Shown piece by piece: positions 1 through 7,724 of a DNA stretch of 10,113 bases. Below the pieces are notes generated by a model that saw only the letters and a list, made by a program, of their open reading frames with translations, did no database searches and had not been told where the DNA came from. The DNA comes from Burkholderiales bacterium. GTDB lineage: Bacteria; Pseudomonadota; Gammaproteobacteria; Burkholderiales; Burkholderiaceae_C. How positions within the stretch are numbered: the stretch's first letter is position 1; each line of letters begins with the position of its first letter. The stretch is from positions 1 through 10,113 of the forward strand of contig CANHOE010000068.1 of NCBI GenBank assembly GCA_947462175.1, read 5' to 3'. Position numbers and translations under genes: made by a program.

Positions 1-1404
1 AGCATTGGCGCGCTCGGCTCGACGCATAGCACCGTCGAGGAACTGCACCTGCTTGCCAAACTGGTGCGCGGCCTGGGCAGCGACAACATCGACCACCGCC
101 TTCGCCATTCGGACTTCTCGATCAAAAGTCAGGGCGTGCGCTGGCTCGGCACCTCGATCGCCTCGCTGTCCACCCTGCAGCGCGTGCTGGTCGTGGGCTC
201 GTTCCTGCGCAAGGATCACCCGCTGTTCGCGCAGCGCCTCCGGCAGGCGGCTCGCCGAGGCGCCCGCATCAACAGCTTGCAGGCAGTACACGACGACTGG
301 CTGATGCCGGTCGCCACCACGCTGACCGCAGCGCCCAGCGGCTGGGTGGCCGCATTGACCGAGATCGCTGCGGCGATCGCGCTGACCAAGCAGATCACGC
401 CTCCTGTCGCGTTGGCCGCGGGTGTCGAGCCGTCGCCGCAGGCCCAGGCCATTGCCGCGTCGATGCTGACTGGCGAGCGCAAGGCCATTCTGCTCGGCAA
501 TGCAGCCGTTCAGCATCCCGAGGCTTCCAGCCTGATGGCCCTGGCGCAGTGGATCGGCGAACACACGGGCGCTTCGGTCGGTGATCTGACGGCGGACGCG
601 AATACCGTCGGCGCGCAGCTGGTCGGTGCGCAGCCAGCAGGCAGCGGGTTGAATGCTGCCCAGATGCTCGGCGGCGCCTTGAAGGCGTGCCTGCTGCTCA
701 ACGTTGAGCCAGATCGCGACGCCGCCAACCCGGCCGCCGCAGTGGCCGCGTTGCAAGGTGCCGAGATGGTTGTTGCGCTGACGTCGTTCCGCGATGCAGC
801 GCTCGATTGCGCCGACGTGCTGTTGCCGATCGCGCCGTTTACCGAAACCTCAGGTACCTTCGTCAATGCCGAGGGTCGCGCGCAGAGTTTCCATGGCGTT
901 GTCAAACCGCTGGGCGAGACCCGACCTGCCTGGAAAGTCCTGCGCGTTCTCGGCAACCTGCTGAACGTACCGGGCTTCGAGTTCGAAACCTCCGAAGCGG
1001 TCCGCATCGAGGCATTGGGTGATCTGGCCGACATTCCGGCGCGCCTGAGCAACCAGGTTGATTCGCCCATCGCCACGAACGAAGCGGCTTTGGGCCTGGA
1101 GCGTATCGCCGACGTGCCTATCTACGAAACCGATCCTCTGGTGCGCCGTGCCACGTCGTTGCAGTTGACCGCTGATGCGCGGACGCCTTCGGTGGGCGTC
1201 CCCGCGCCGCTTTGGGCGCAACTTGGCCTACACGAGGGTGACGTGGTGCGGGTTTCTCAGGGCCTCGCCGCCGCCGACCTGCCGGCTCGCCTGGACACCA
1301 CGCTGGCGGCCAACACGGTGCGCGTGCCATCTGGTACCGCACAGACCCGCACGCTCGGCGCGATGTTTGGCGCCATCACCCTGACCCCTGTCCTCAAGGG
1401 CTGA
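1..1404 (+). CDS. nuoG: NADH-quinone oxidoreductase subunit G, C-terminal part (5' end outside window)
   Basis: The reading frame is open from base 1 to a TGA at 1402-1404 and gives 467 residues with no start, so the N-terminal part, which in this family holds the ferredoxin-like and [4Fe-4S] cluster domains, lies upstream of the window. What remains is the molybdopterin-oxidoreductase-like domain of NuoG. Recognisable parts are the STVEELHLLAKLVRGLGSDN stretch near residues 10-30, the CADVLLPIAPFTETSGTF segment from residue 270 (typical of this fold), and a C-terminal GDVVRVSQG segment resembling the molybdopterin-dinucleotide-binding end domain. In complex I this domain is structural and is not known to bind molybdenum; the subunit relays electrons in the peripheral arm in the cytoplasm. 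It is followed after 8 bp by nuoH. The frame is intact, with no sign of decay. Confidence 0.96.
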   Translation, partial: SIGALGSTHSTVEELHLLAKLVRGLGSDNIDHRLRHSDFSIKSQGVRWLGTSIASLSTLQRVLVVGSFLRKDHPLFAQRLRQAARRGARINSLQAVHDDWLMPVATTLTAAPSGWVAALTEIAAAIALTKQITPPVALAAGVEPSPQAQAIAASMLTGERKAILLGNAAVQHPEASSLMALAQWIGEHTGASVGDLTADANTVGAQLVGAQPAGSGLNAAQMLGGALKACLLLNVEPDRDAANPAAAVAALQGAEMVVALTSFRDAALDCADVLLPIAPFTETSGTFVNAEGRAQSFHGVVKPLGETRPAWKVLRVLGNLLNVPGFEFETSEAVRIEALGDLADIPARLSNQVDSPIATNEAALGLERIADVPIYETDPLVRRATSLQLTADARTPSVGVPAPLWAQLGLHEGDVVRVSQGLAAADLPARLDTTLAANTVRVPSGTAQTRTLGAMFGAITLTPVLKG

Positions 1405-1412
1405 GCCGGACC

Positions 1413-2510
1413 ATGTTCGATACCGTCCACACTGTCGGCACGTCCCTTCTTGGGGGCGCGTGGCCGGTTGCCTGGTCGCTGCTCAAGATCGTCGTGTTGG
1501 TGATTCCATTGATGCTCTGCGTCGCCTACCTGACCCTGTGGGAGCGCAAGGCGATTGCGTTCACCCAGGTGCGCCCGGGCCCGAACCGCGTCGGCCCGCT
1601 CGGACTGCTGCAGCCGATTGCCGATGCGCTGAAGCTGATGTTCAAGGAGATCATCGTTCCGGCGGCAGCCAACAAGGGGCTGTTCTTCCTGGGGCCGGTG
1701 ATGACCATCATGCCGGCGCTGGCAGCCTGGGCCGTCATGCCTTTCGGACCAGATGCCGCCTTGGCGAACATCAATGCCGGCCTGCTGTTCCTGATGGCCA
1801 TCACCTCGCTGGAGGTTTACGGCGTGATCATCGCCGGGTGGGCGTCGAACTCGAAGTACGCCTTCCTCGGCGCGCTGCGCGCGTCGGCTCAGATGGTGAG
1901 CTACGAGATCGCCATGGGCTTCGCGCTGGTCGTCGTGCTGATGGTGTCGGCCAGCATGAACATGACCGAGATCGTGCTGTCGCAAGGTCGCGGCATGTTT
2001 GCCGACATGGGTCTCTCGTTCCTCAGTTGGAACTGGTTGCCGCTGTTGCCTGTCTTCGTGGTCTATGTGATCGCCGGCATTGCCGAAACCAACCGGCATC
2101 CGTTTGACGTGGTCGAAGGTGAATCGGAAATCGTGGCCGGTCACATGGTCGAGTACTCGGGTATGGCGTTCGCGATGTTCTTCGTGGCCGAGTACGCCAA
2201 CATCATCCTGGTCTCGGCACTGGCCTGCGTGCTGTTCCTCGGCGGCTGGATGTCCCCCATTTCCTTCTCGGCGTTGGGCCTGAGCACACCGGACTGGATC
2301 GTGCAGACGATGTGGTTCTGGAACTGGTTCTGGCTCTTCGGAAAGACATTCGCGATATGCACGTTGTTCTTGTGGGTGCGCGCCAGTTTCCCGCGATACC
2401 GCTACGACCAGATCATGCGCCTGGGCTGGAAGATCTTCATTCCGCTGACACTGGTCTGGCTGGTCGTCGTGGGCTTGTGGATCGTGTCCCCGTGGAACAT
2501 CTGGAAATAA
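1413..2510 (+). CDS. nuoH: NADH-quinone oxidoreductase subunit H (membrane, quinone-site subunit)
   Basis: A 365-residue hydrophobic protein of the NuoH/ND1 family, which anchors the peripheral arm and forms much of the quinone-binding chamber in the inner membrane. Family hallmarks are LWERKAIAFTQVRPGPNRVGP (W43-E44-R45, then RPGPNR at 54-59), LGALRASAQMVSYEIAMG, and the acidic loop PFDVVEGESEIVAGHMVEYSG from P230 (D232, E235, E237, E239, E247), which lines the quinone and proton path. Eight membrane helices are known for the family and the hydrophobicity fits. The protein ends in WIVSPWNIWK. The VEGES wording of the acidic loop, where enterics have PEAEQE, is the version I associate with betaproteobacteria. 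The ATG lies 8 bp after the nuoG stop; the only Shine-Dalgarno-like run is AAGGG at 1396-1400, 12 bases away, so initiation may depend on translation of nuoG. Confidence 0.98.
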   Translation: MFDTVHTVGTSLLGGAWPVAWSLLKIVVLVIPLMLCVAYLTLWERKAIAFTQVRPGPNRVGPLGLLQPIADALKLMFKEIIVPAAANKGLFFLGPVMTIMPALAAWAVMPFGPDAALANINAGLLFLMAITSLEVYGVIIAGWASNSKYAFLGALRASAQMVSYEIAMGFALVVVLMVSASMNMTEIVLSQGRGMFADMGLSFLSWNWLPLLPVFVVYVIAGIAETNRHPFDVVEGESEIVAGHMVEYSGMAFAMFFVAEYANIILVSALACVLFLGGWMSPISFSALGLSTPDWIVQTMWFWNWFWLFGKTFAICTLFLWVRASFPRYRYDQIMRLGWKIFIPLTLVWLVVVGLWIVSPWNIWK

Positions 2511-2519
2511 GAGGCTGAC

Positions 2520-3017
2520 ATGGCCACTGCCACGCCGATCAAGGACTTTGTTTCGAGTTTCCTCCTGCTTGAACTGCTGAAGGGGTTCAGGCTCACCGGA
2601 CGCCACTTCTTTCAGCGCACGATCACCGTGCAGTTCCCTGAAGAGAAGACGCCACAGAGCCCGCGGTTCCGTGGCCTGCATGCGCTGCGTCGCTACGAGA
2701 ACGGCGAGGAGCGCTGCATCGCATGCAAGTTGTGCGAAGCGGTGTGCCCTGCCATGGCGATCACGATCGAGAGCGAAGTGCGCGACGACGGCTCGCGCCG
2801 CACCACGCGCTACGACATCGACCTTACCAAGTGCATCTTCTGCGGCTTCTGCGAGGAGAGCTGTCCGGTGGATTCGATCGTCGAGACCCACATCTTCGAG
2901 TACCACGGAGAGAAGCGCGGCGACCTCTACTTCACCAAGGACATGCTTTTGGCGGTCGGTGATCGCTATGAACCCGAAATCGCAGCCAACAAGGAGGCCG
3001 ACGCTCGCTACAGATGA
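2520..3017 (+). CDS. nuoI: NADH-quinone oxidoreductase subunit I (2x[4Fe-4S] ferredoxin-type)
   Basis: A 165-residue iron-sulfur subunit, the usual length for proteobacterial NuoI. Two complete CxxCxxCxxxCP motifs are present: CIACKLCEAVCP (C66, C69, C72, C76) and CIFCGFCEESCP (C105, C108, C111, C115). In this fold the first three cysteines of one motif and the last of the other ligate each cluster, giving N6a and N6b, which pass electrons to N2 in NuoB near the quinone site. The N-terminal 45 residues (SSFLLLELLKGFRLTGRHFF) form the amphipathic stretch that lies on the membrane surface beside NuoH. The start is supported by GAGG at 2511-2514, directly after the nuoH TAA and 5 bases before the ATG. 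Spacing to nuoH is 9 bp; the gap to nuoJ (86 bp) is the widest in the window. Confidence 0.98.
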   Translation: MATATPIKDFVSSFLLLELLKGFRLTGRHFFQRTITVQFPEEKTPQSPRFRGLHALRRYENGEERCIACKLCEAVCPAMAITIESEVRDDGSRRTTRYDIDLTKCIFCGFCEESCPVDSIVETHIFEYHGEKRGDLYFTKDMLLAVGDRYEPEIAANKEADARYR

Positions 3018-3026
3018 GAGCGCCGG

Positions 3027-3107
3027 ATGGATGCTCGCTCCTCTGCGCGCAATCTGCCTGATGCGCTGACTGACGGCGTATCGACGTTGAGCCCCAAGAC
3101 CCCATGA
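3027..3107 (+). other. Possible 26-codon ORF filling the nuoI-nuoJ spacer
   Basis: The spacer between the nuoI stop and the nuoJ start holds one short ORF, ATG 3027 to TGA 3105-3107, predicted MDARSSARNLPDALTDGV followed by eight more residues. Its stop overlaps the nuoJ ATG as ATGA (3104-3107), the same arrangement as the nuoJ/nuoK junction. A weak purine run, AGAG at 3017-3020, sits 6 bases before its ATG. The peptide is hydrophilic with no motif I recognise. It may be chance, because a frame of 26 codons is easily open in GC-rich DNA, or it may be a leader that brings ribosomes to nuoJ, which has no good Shine-Dalgarno sequence. There is no evidence that it is translated. Confidence 0.2.
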
Positions 3108-3751
3108 TCACGACCCCTGCGCTGTTCTACATCTTCTCCGCGGTGCTGCTGTTTGCGGGTTTCCGCGTCATCACGGCCCGCAGCCCGGTGTATGCCGCGC
3201 TGTACCTGGTGCTGGCTTTCTTCTCCGCGGCCTGCGTGTGGATGCTCCTTCGCGCCGAGTTCCTGTCGATCACCCTGATCCTGGTCTATGTCGGGGCGGT
3301 GATGGTGCTGTTCCTGTTCGTCGTGATGATGCTCGACATCAATGTCGACTCGCTGCGTGAGGGTTTCTGGAAGCATGCGCCAGTTGCCGGTGCTGTTGGT
3401 CTGGTCATCGCGCTCGAAATGGCGGCGGTTCTGATTCCTGGCTTCAACCTGCCCAGCGCGCCGGCGCCTGACGCCGGAGATCTGAAGCTCGGCAACACCA
3501 AGCTGCTCGGCATCGAGATCTACACCCAGTACCTGTATCCGCTGCAGATCGCCGCCGTGCTGCTGCTGGTCGCGATCATCGCGGCGATTGCGTTGACGCT
3601 GCGTCAGCGCAAGGACACCAAGCACACCAACGCTTCCGAGCAAGTCAAGGCGAAGAAGTCCGATCGGGTGCGCCTCGTCAAGATGAAGCCCACTGTCGAA
3701 GGCTCTGATGTGCCCCTTGCGGCGGCGAAGGCCTCCGGAGAGTCGACATGA
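3104..3751 (+). CDS. nuoJ: NADH-quinone oxidoreductase subunit J (membrane)
   Basis: A 215-residue NuoJ/ND6-family membrane protein. The N-terminus (FYIFSAVLLFAGFRVITARSPVYAALYLVLAFFSAA) and the core YVGAVMVLFLFVVMMLD beginning at Y62 are diagnostic; the latter is the third helix, whose pi-bulge takes part in conformational coupling in complex I structures. Five helices fit the hydrophobic profile, the last near residues 140-165 (YPLQIAAVLLLVAIIAAIALTL). After this comes a basic cytoplasmic-type tail of about 50 residues (RQRKDTKHTN ... DRVRLVKM ...), which makes the protein longer than the enteric form but which I recall from other betaproteobacterial NuoJ. The start is the only candidate: an in-frame TGA lies at 3071 with no ATG, GTG or TTG between. 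No clear Shine-Dalgarno sequence precedes it. Its stop overlaps nuoK by four bases. Confidence 0.97.
   Translation: MITTPALFYIFSAVLLFAGFRVITARSPVYAALYLVLAFFSAACVWMLLRAEFLSITLILVYVGAVMVLFLFVVMMLDINVDSLREGFWKHAPVAGAVGLVIALEMAAVLIPGFNLPSAPAPDAGDLKLGNTKLLGIEIYTQYLYPLQIAAVLLLVAIIAAIALTLRQRKDTKHTNASEQVKAKKSDRVRLVKMKPTVEGSDVPLAAAKASGEST
3737..3740 (+). promoter_or_regulatory. Shine-Dalgarno sequence of nuoK inside the nuoJ end
   Basis: GGAG lies 7 bases before the nuoK ATG at 3748, within the last codons of nuoJ. It fixes the nuoK start at the ATGA overlap and supports the slightly long NuoK N-terminus. Confidence 0.7.
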
Positions 3752-4074
3752 GCGCGCTTTTCCTGGGGCCGATCACGCTGGGCCATTTCCTGTCGGTAGG
3801 CGCGATCCTGTTCGCGCTATCGGTCATCGGGATCTTCTTGAACCGCAAGAATCTGATCGTGCTGCTGATGGCGATTGAGTTGATGCTGCTCGCGGTCAAC
3901 ATGAACTTCATTGCGTTCTCGCACTACCTGGGCGACATGGCAGGTCAGGTGTTCGTCTTCTTCATCCTCACCGTCGCGGCAGCGGAATCAGCCATTGGCC
4001 TCGCCATTCTGGTGGTGCTGTTCCGCAACCGAGCCACGATCAACGTCGACGAGCTCGACAGCCTGAAGGGCTGA
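3748..4074 (+). CDS. nuoK: NADH-quinone oxidoreductase subunit K (membrane)
   Basis: A 108-residue NuoK/ND4L-family protein with three membrane helices. The two buried glutamates essential for proton transfer are present: E44 in LLMAIELMLLAVN and E80 in TVAAAESAIGLA, matching E. coli Glu36 and Glu72 with a constant offset of 8. FLNRKNLIVLLM and the C-terminal end VDELDSLKG are also family-typical. The protein has about six or seven residues more at the N-terminus than the usual 101-102 (MSALFLGPITLGHFL), but the start is well supported by GGAG and by ATGA overlap with the nuoJ stop, which suggests translational coupling. With NuoJ and NuoH it forms the link between the quinone chamber and the antiporter-like subunits. 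Confidence 0.97.
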   Translation: MSALFLGPITLGHFLSVGAILFALSVIGIFLNRKNLIVLLMAIELMLLAVNMNFIAFSHYLGDMAGQVFVFFILTVAAAESAIGLAILVVLFRNRATINVDELDSLKG

Positions 4075-4113
4075 TCGCCCTCCGCCGCCCGCACCCCGCA
4101 GACCGCACACGAC

Positions 4114-6201
4114 ATGTCCGCACAACTCTCACCTCACCTGCTGCTGGCGGTGCCCCTGGCTCCGCTGGTGGGTGCCATCGCCGCCGGTTTCTTTGGCAAG
4201 GTCATCGGTCGCAGCGGGGCGCACACCGTGACCATCCTCGGTGTGCTCGTTGCCTTCGTCCTGTCGGTGATGACCTTGCAATCGGTGGTGGTCGACGGTG
4301 CGCATTTCAACGCCACCGTCTACGAATGGATGCGGGTGGGCGACCTCAAGATGGAAGTCGGCTTCCTGGTCGACGGCCTGACCGCGATGATGATGTGCGT
4401 GGTGACCTTTGTGTCGCTGATGGTGCACATCTACACGATCGGCTACATGGCCGAGGAAGATGGCTACCAGCGATTCTTCAGCTACATCTCGTTGTTCACG
4501 TTCTCGATGTTGATGCTCGTGATGAGCAACAACATGCTGCAGCTGTTCTTCGGTTGGGAGGCGGTGGGCCTGGTGTCGTACCTGCTGATCGGCTTCTATT
4601 ACAAGAAGCCGACGGCGATCGCCGCCAACATGAAGGCCTTCCTGGTGAACCGGGTAGGCGACTTCGGCTTCATTCTCGGCATCGGTCTGATCGTGGCCTA
4701 CGCCGGTACGCTGAACTACACCGAGGCCTTTGCCAAGGCCAATGAACTGGCCACGCTCAATCTGCCTGGCACCAGCTGGATGCTGATCACGGTGATCTGC
4801 ATCTGCCTGTTCATCGGCGCGATGGGCAAGAGCGCGCAATTCCCGCTGCATGTCTGGCTTCCCGATTCGATGGAAGGCCCGACACCGATCTCCGCGCTGA
4901 TTCACGCGGCGACGATGGTGACCGCCGGCATCTTCATGGTGGCGCGGATGTCACCACTGTTCGAGCTGTCGGACACGGCGCTCAGCTTCATCTTGGTGAT
5001 CGGCGCCATCACTGCGCTGTTCATGGGCTTTCTCGGCATCATCCAGAACGACATCAAGCGCGTGGTGGCGTACTCGACGCTCAGCCAGTTGGGCTACATG
5101 ACGGTTGCGCTCGGCGCGTCTGCCTATTCGGTCGCCGTGTTCCATCTGATGACGCACGCCTTCTTCAAGGCGCTGCTGTTCCTCGCCGCCGGCTCGGTGA
5201 TCATCGGAATGCACCACGATCAGGACATCCGAAACATGGGTGGCCTGCGCAAGTACATGCCGATCACCTGGATCACGTCATTGCTCGGCTCGCTGGCGCT
5301 GATCGGGACGCCGTTCTTTGCGGGCTTCTATTCCAAGGACAGCATCATCGAGGCCGTCCACGCCAGCCACCTGTGGGGCTCGGGCTTCGCTTACTTCGCT
5401 GTGCTCGCCGGCGTATTCGTCACCGCGTTCTACTCGTTCCGGATGTACTTCATCGTCTTCCATGGCAAGGAGCGCTTCCACCACAAGCCATTCCCTGTAG
5501 AGCACGACGCTCACGCTGCAGACGACAGCCATGGCCACGGGGACGCACACGCGCAAGCGAGCTCGCATGCTCACGACGATAGCCATGGTCACCACGACCA
5601 CACTCCGCACGAGTCGCCCTGGGTGGTGACCTTGCCGCTGGTGCTGCTGGCGATTCCGTCGGTATTGATCGGCTACCTGACCATTGCGCCGATGCTCTAC
5701 GGCGACCTTTTCAAGGATTCGATCTTCATCAATGCCGAGCGGCATCCGGCCATGGAAGAACTCGCCCGTGAGTTCCATGGGGCGGCTGCAATGGCGCTGC
5801 ACGGCTTGAGTACCTTGCCGTTCTGGCTGGCATTGGCGGGAGTGGTCGTGGCCTACGTCTTCTACCTGCTGAAGCCCGAGATCCCTGCCGCCTGCGCCCG
5901 CATCTTTGCGCCGATCGTGAAGGTACTCGAGAACAAGTACTACATGGACTGGTTCAACGAGCATGTGTTGGCCGCTGGTGCACGCATGGTCGGCCGGGGT
6001 TTGTGGAAGGGCGGCGACGTGGCATTGATCGACGGTGCGCTGGTCAACGGCTCGGCACGCGGGATCGGCGCGCTGTCATCGCTTGTTCGCCTGGTGCAGA
6101 CGGGTTACCTCTACTGGTACGCGCTGGTGATGATCCTGGGTCTGATGGGACTGATGACCTGGCAGTTGTGGCCCTACCTGGGCCATCTGGTCGGGCGCTG
6201 A
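4114..6201 (+). CDS. nuoL: NADH-quinone oxidoreductase subunit L (distal antiporter-like subunit)
   Basis: A 695-residue NuoL/ND5-family protein, the most distal proton-pumping subunit of the membrane arm, related to Mrp antiporter subunits. Key charged residues are in place: E149 in FFGWEAVGLVSYLLIGF, K239 in GAMGKSAQFPLHVWLPDSMEGPTPISALIHAATMVTAG, and H264 in the same block, matching E. coli Glu144, Lys229 and His254. The C-terminal part supplies the long lateral helix and final membrane helix. It is about 80 residues longer than the E. coli protein. Much of the excess is a His-rich loop at residues 456-499 (14 His), placed between FIVFHGKERF and the next membrane segment ESPWVVTLPLVLLAIPSV. 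The ATG lies 39 bp after nuoK; the gap is C-rich and shows no Shine-Dalgarno sequence, but no alternative in-frame start is better. Confidence 0.98.
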   Translation: MSAQLSPHLLLAVPLAPLVGAIAAGFFGKVIGRSGAHTVTILGVLVAFVLSVMTLQSVVVDGAHFNATVYEWMRVGDLKMEVGFLVDGLTAMMMCVVTFVSLMVHIYTIGYMAEEDGYQRFFSYISLFTFSMLMLVMSNNMLQLFFGWEAVGLVSYLLIGFYYKKPTAIAANMKAFLVNRVGDFGFILGIGLIVAYAGTLNYTEAFAKANELATLNLPGTSWMLITVICICLFIGAMGKSAQFPLHVWLPDSMEGPTPISALIHAATMVTAGIFMVARMSPLFELSDTALSFILVIGAITALFMGFLGIIQNDIKRVVAYSTLSQLGYMTVALGASAYSVAVFHLMTHAFFKALLFLAAGSVIIGMHHDQDIRNMGGLRKYMPITWITSLLGSLALIGTPFFAGFYSKDSIIEAVHASHLWGSGFAYFAVLAGVFVTAFYSFRMYFIVFHGKERFHHKPFPVEHDAHAADDSHGHGDAHAQASSHAHDDSHGHHDHTPHESPWVVTLPLVLLAIPSVLIGYLTIAPMLYGDLFKDSIFINAERHPAMEELAREFHGAAAMALHGLSTLPFWLALAGVVVAYVFYLLKPEIPAACARIFAPIVKVLENKYYMDWFNEHVLAAGARMVGRGLWKGGDVALIDGALVNGSARGIGALSSLVRLVQTGYLYWYALVMILGLMGLMTWQLWPYLGHLVGR
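5521..5592 (+). repeat. 18-bp direct repeat inside the His-rich loop of nuoL
   Basis: Bases 5521-5538 and 5575-5592 both encode Asp-Asp-Ser-His-Gly-His (NuoL residues 470-475 and 488-493). They match at 16 of 18 bases, and both differences are synonymous C/T changes. The copies are 54 bp apart (18 codons), so the phase is kept. Between them lie further His-Ala/Ser-His units. The pattern fits in-frame duplication of a short His-rich unit followed by drift; convergent low-complexity composition is the alternative. Confidence 0.6.
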
Positions 6202-6225
6202 GCGCAGACCGGAAACACAGGGCAC

Positions 6226-6230
6226 GGAGA
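6226..6230 (+). promoter_or_regulatory. Shine-Dalgarno sequence of nuoM
   Basis: GGAGA lies 10 bases before the nuoM ATG at 6241, in a purine-rich stretch (6226-6239). It is the clearest ribosome-binding site in an intergenic gap in this window and supports the chosen nuoM start. Confidence 0.65.
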
Positions 6231-6240
6231 AAAGAAGAAC

Positions 6241-7716
6241 ATGGGTTTGTTGAGCCTGGCCATCTGGCTGCCAATTCTGTCGGGCGCGGTGCTGCTGGCG
6301 ATCGGTCGCAAGGAGCATGTCGCCGCCGTCCGCTGGTTTGCGCTGATCGCGGCGGTCGCGTCCTTCCTCGTCACGCTGCCACTGATCACCGGGTTCAACA
6401 TCGACACGGCGCAGATGCAGTTCGTCGAGAAGATGGCCTGGATCGACCGCTTCAACGTGATGTATCACCTCGGTGTCGACGGCATCTCGGTGTGGTTCGT
6501 GCTGCTGACGGCATTCATCACCATCATCGTGGTCATCGCCGCCTGGGAGGTGATCACGGACCGCGTCAATCAGTACATGGGCGCATTTCTGATCCTGTCG
6601 GGGATCATGATTGGTGTGTTTACCGCCCTCGACGGGCTGCTGTTCTACGTCTTCTTCGAGGCCACGCTCATCCCGATGTACATCATCATCGGTGTGTGGG
6701 GCGGGCCGAGACGGGTCTACGCCGCATTCAAGTTTTTCCTTTACACGCTGGCAGGCTCGCTGCTGATGCTGATCGCGCTGATGTACCTGTACTTCAAGTC
6801 GGGCGGCAGCTTCGACTTGCAGACCTGGTATCAGCTCCCGCTGCCGATGTCGGTGCAGACGCTGCTGTTCTTCGCCTTCTTCGCTGCGTTCGCGGTGAAG
6901 GTGCCGATGTGGCCGGTGCACACCTGGTTGCCGGATGCACACGTCGAAGCACCGACCGGCGGCTCGGTGGTGCTGGCGGCCATCATGCTGAAGCTGGGTG
7001 GCTACGGTTTCCTGCGCTTTTCGTTACCGATCACGCCCGATGCGTCGCATGAATGGGCCTGGTTGATCATCACCATCTCGCTGATCGCGGTGATCTACAT
7101 CGGGTTGGTGGCGCTCGTGCAGCAGGACATGAAGAAGCTGGTGGCCTATTCATCGATCGCGCACATGGGCTTCGTCACGTTGGGCTTCTTCCTGTTCAAT
7201 GAAATTGGCGTCTCCGGTGCGCTGGTGCAGATGGTGTCGCACGGCTTCGTGTCGGGCGCGATGTTCCTCGGCATCGGCGTGCTGTACGACCGCGTGCATT
7301 CGCGCGAGATCGCGAGCTACGGGGGGGTGGTCAACACGATGCCGACCTTCACCGCCTTCGCCGTGTTTTTCGCGATGGCCAACTGCGGCTTGCCAGGTAC
7401 CGCCGGTTTCGTGGGCGAGTGGATGGTCATCCTGGGTGCCGTGCAGGTGAACTTCTGGCTCGGTGCACTGGCGGCCACGGCACTGGTGTTTGGCGCGGCG
7501 TACACCTTGTGGATGGTCAAGAGGGTCTACTTCGGTCCGGTTGCCAATCACCACGTGGCCGAGCTGCAGGATCTGAATGCGCGTGAGCTGTTGATCATGG
7601 CCGTGCTTGCAGTCGCCGTGCTGTGGATGGGTCTGTATCCGAAGCCCTTCACCGACGTGATGCATGTGTCGGTGACCGAACTGCTGAAGCACGTCGCCGT
7701 GTCGAAGCTGAACTGA
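6241..7716 (+). CDS. nuoM: NADH-quinone oxidoreductase subunit M (antiporter-like subunit)
   Basis: A 491-residue NuoM/ND4-family protein, a middle proton-translocating subunit with 14 membrane helices expected. The proton-path residues are visible: E140 in YVFFEATLIPMYIIIGVWGG, K220 in AFAVKVPMWPVHTWLPDAHVEAPTGGSVVLA, and K251 in IMLKLGGYGFLRF, corresponding to E. coli Glu144, Lys234 and Lys265. VALVQQDMKKLVAYSSIAHMGF and NCGLPGTAGFVGEW further on are diagnostic. Length is normal for the family. It lies 39 bp after nuoL and 8 bp before nuoN. A run of seven G at 7321-7327 (coding Gly-Gly-Val) is in frame and does not disturb the protein. Confidence 0.98.
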   Translation: MGLLSLAIWLPILSGAVLLAIGRKEHVAAVRWFALIAAVASFLVTLPLITGFNIDTAQMQFVEKMAWIDRFNVMYHLGVDGISVWFVLLTAFITIIVVIAAWEVITDRVNQYMGAFLILSGIMIGVFTALDGLLFYVFFEATLIPMYIIIGVWGGPRRVYAAFKFFLYTLAGSLLMLIALMYLYFKSGGSFDLQTWYQLPLPMSVQTLLFFAFFAAFAVKVPMWPVHTWLPDAHVEAPTGGSVVLAAIMLKLGGYGFLRFSLPITPDASHEWAWLIITISLIAVIYIGLVALVQQDMKKLVAYSSIAHMGFVTLGFFLFNEIGVSGALVQMVSHGFVSGAMFLGIGVLYDRVHSREIASYGGVVNTMPTFTAFAVFFAMANCGLPGTAGFVGEWMVILGAVQVNFWLGALAATALVFGAAYTLWMVKRVYFGPVANHHVAELQDLNARELLIMAVLAVAVLWMGLYPKPFTDVMHVSVTELLKHVAVSKLN

Positions 7717-7724
7717 ACAACGAC

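Noticed and set aside
1257..2906. A 549-codon open frame on the minus strand opposite nuoG, nuoH and nuoI
   Set aside because: It is a mirror of the strongly GC-biased codons of nuoH and nuoI. The product is an implausible His/Gln/Arg/Asp-rich sequence with no domain, and it lies opposite highly conserved genes.
3014..3061. A 15-codon ORF starting at an ATG that overlaps the nuoI stop
   Set aside because: It is very short, has no ribosome-binding site, and does not reach nuoJ; the 26-codon frame beside it is the better candidate.
6195..6206. GCGCTGAGCGC palindrome at the nuoL stop as a terminator
   Set aside because: The stem is only five base pairs with a one-base loop and no U tract, and nuoM follows directly in the same operon.
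6003..7052. A 349-codon open frame on the plus strand across the nuoL-nuoM junction
   Set aside because: It is an off-frame reading of nuoL and nuoM, rich in Arg, Gly and Ala, with no recognisable fold; the nuo frames explain the DNA fully.
7321..7327. Run of seven G in nuoM as a possible phase-variation site
   Set aside because: The run is short, in frame, and encodes conserved-looking Gly-Gly-Val in an essential-type subunit. GC-rich coding DNA gives such runs by chance.
7623..7724. Upstream in-frame ATG that would lengthen NuoN by 34 residues
   Set aside because: It lies inside nuoM and adds a hydrophilic, Arg-rich sequence (MDGSVSEALHRRDACVGDRT) before the normal NuoN N-terminus. The ATG at 7725 gives the expected family start.
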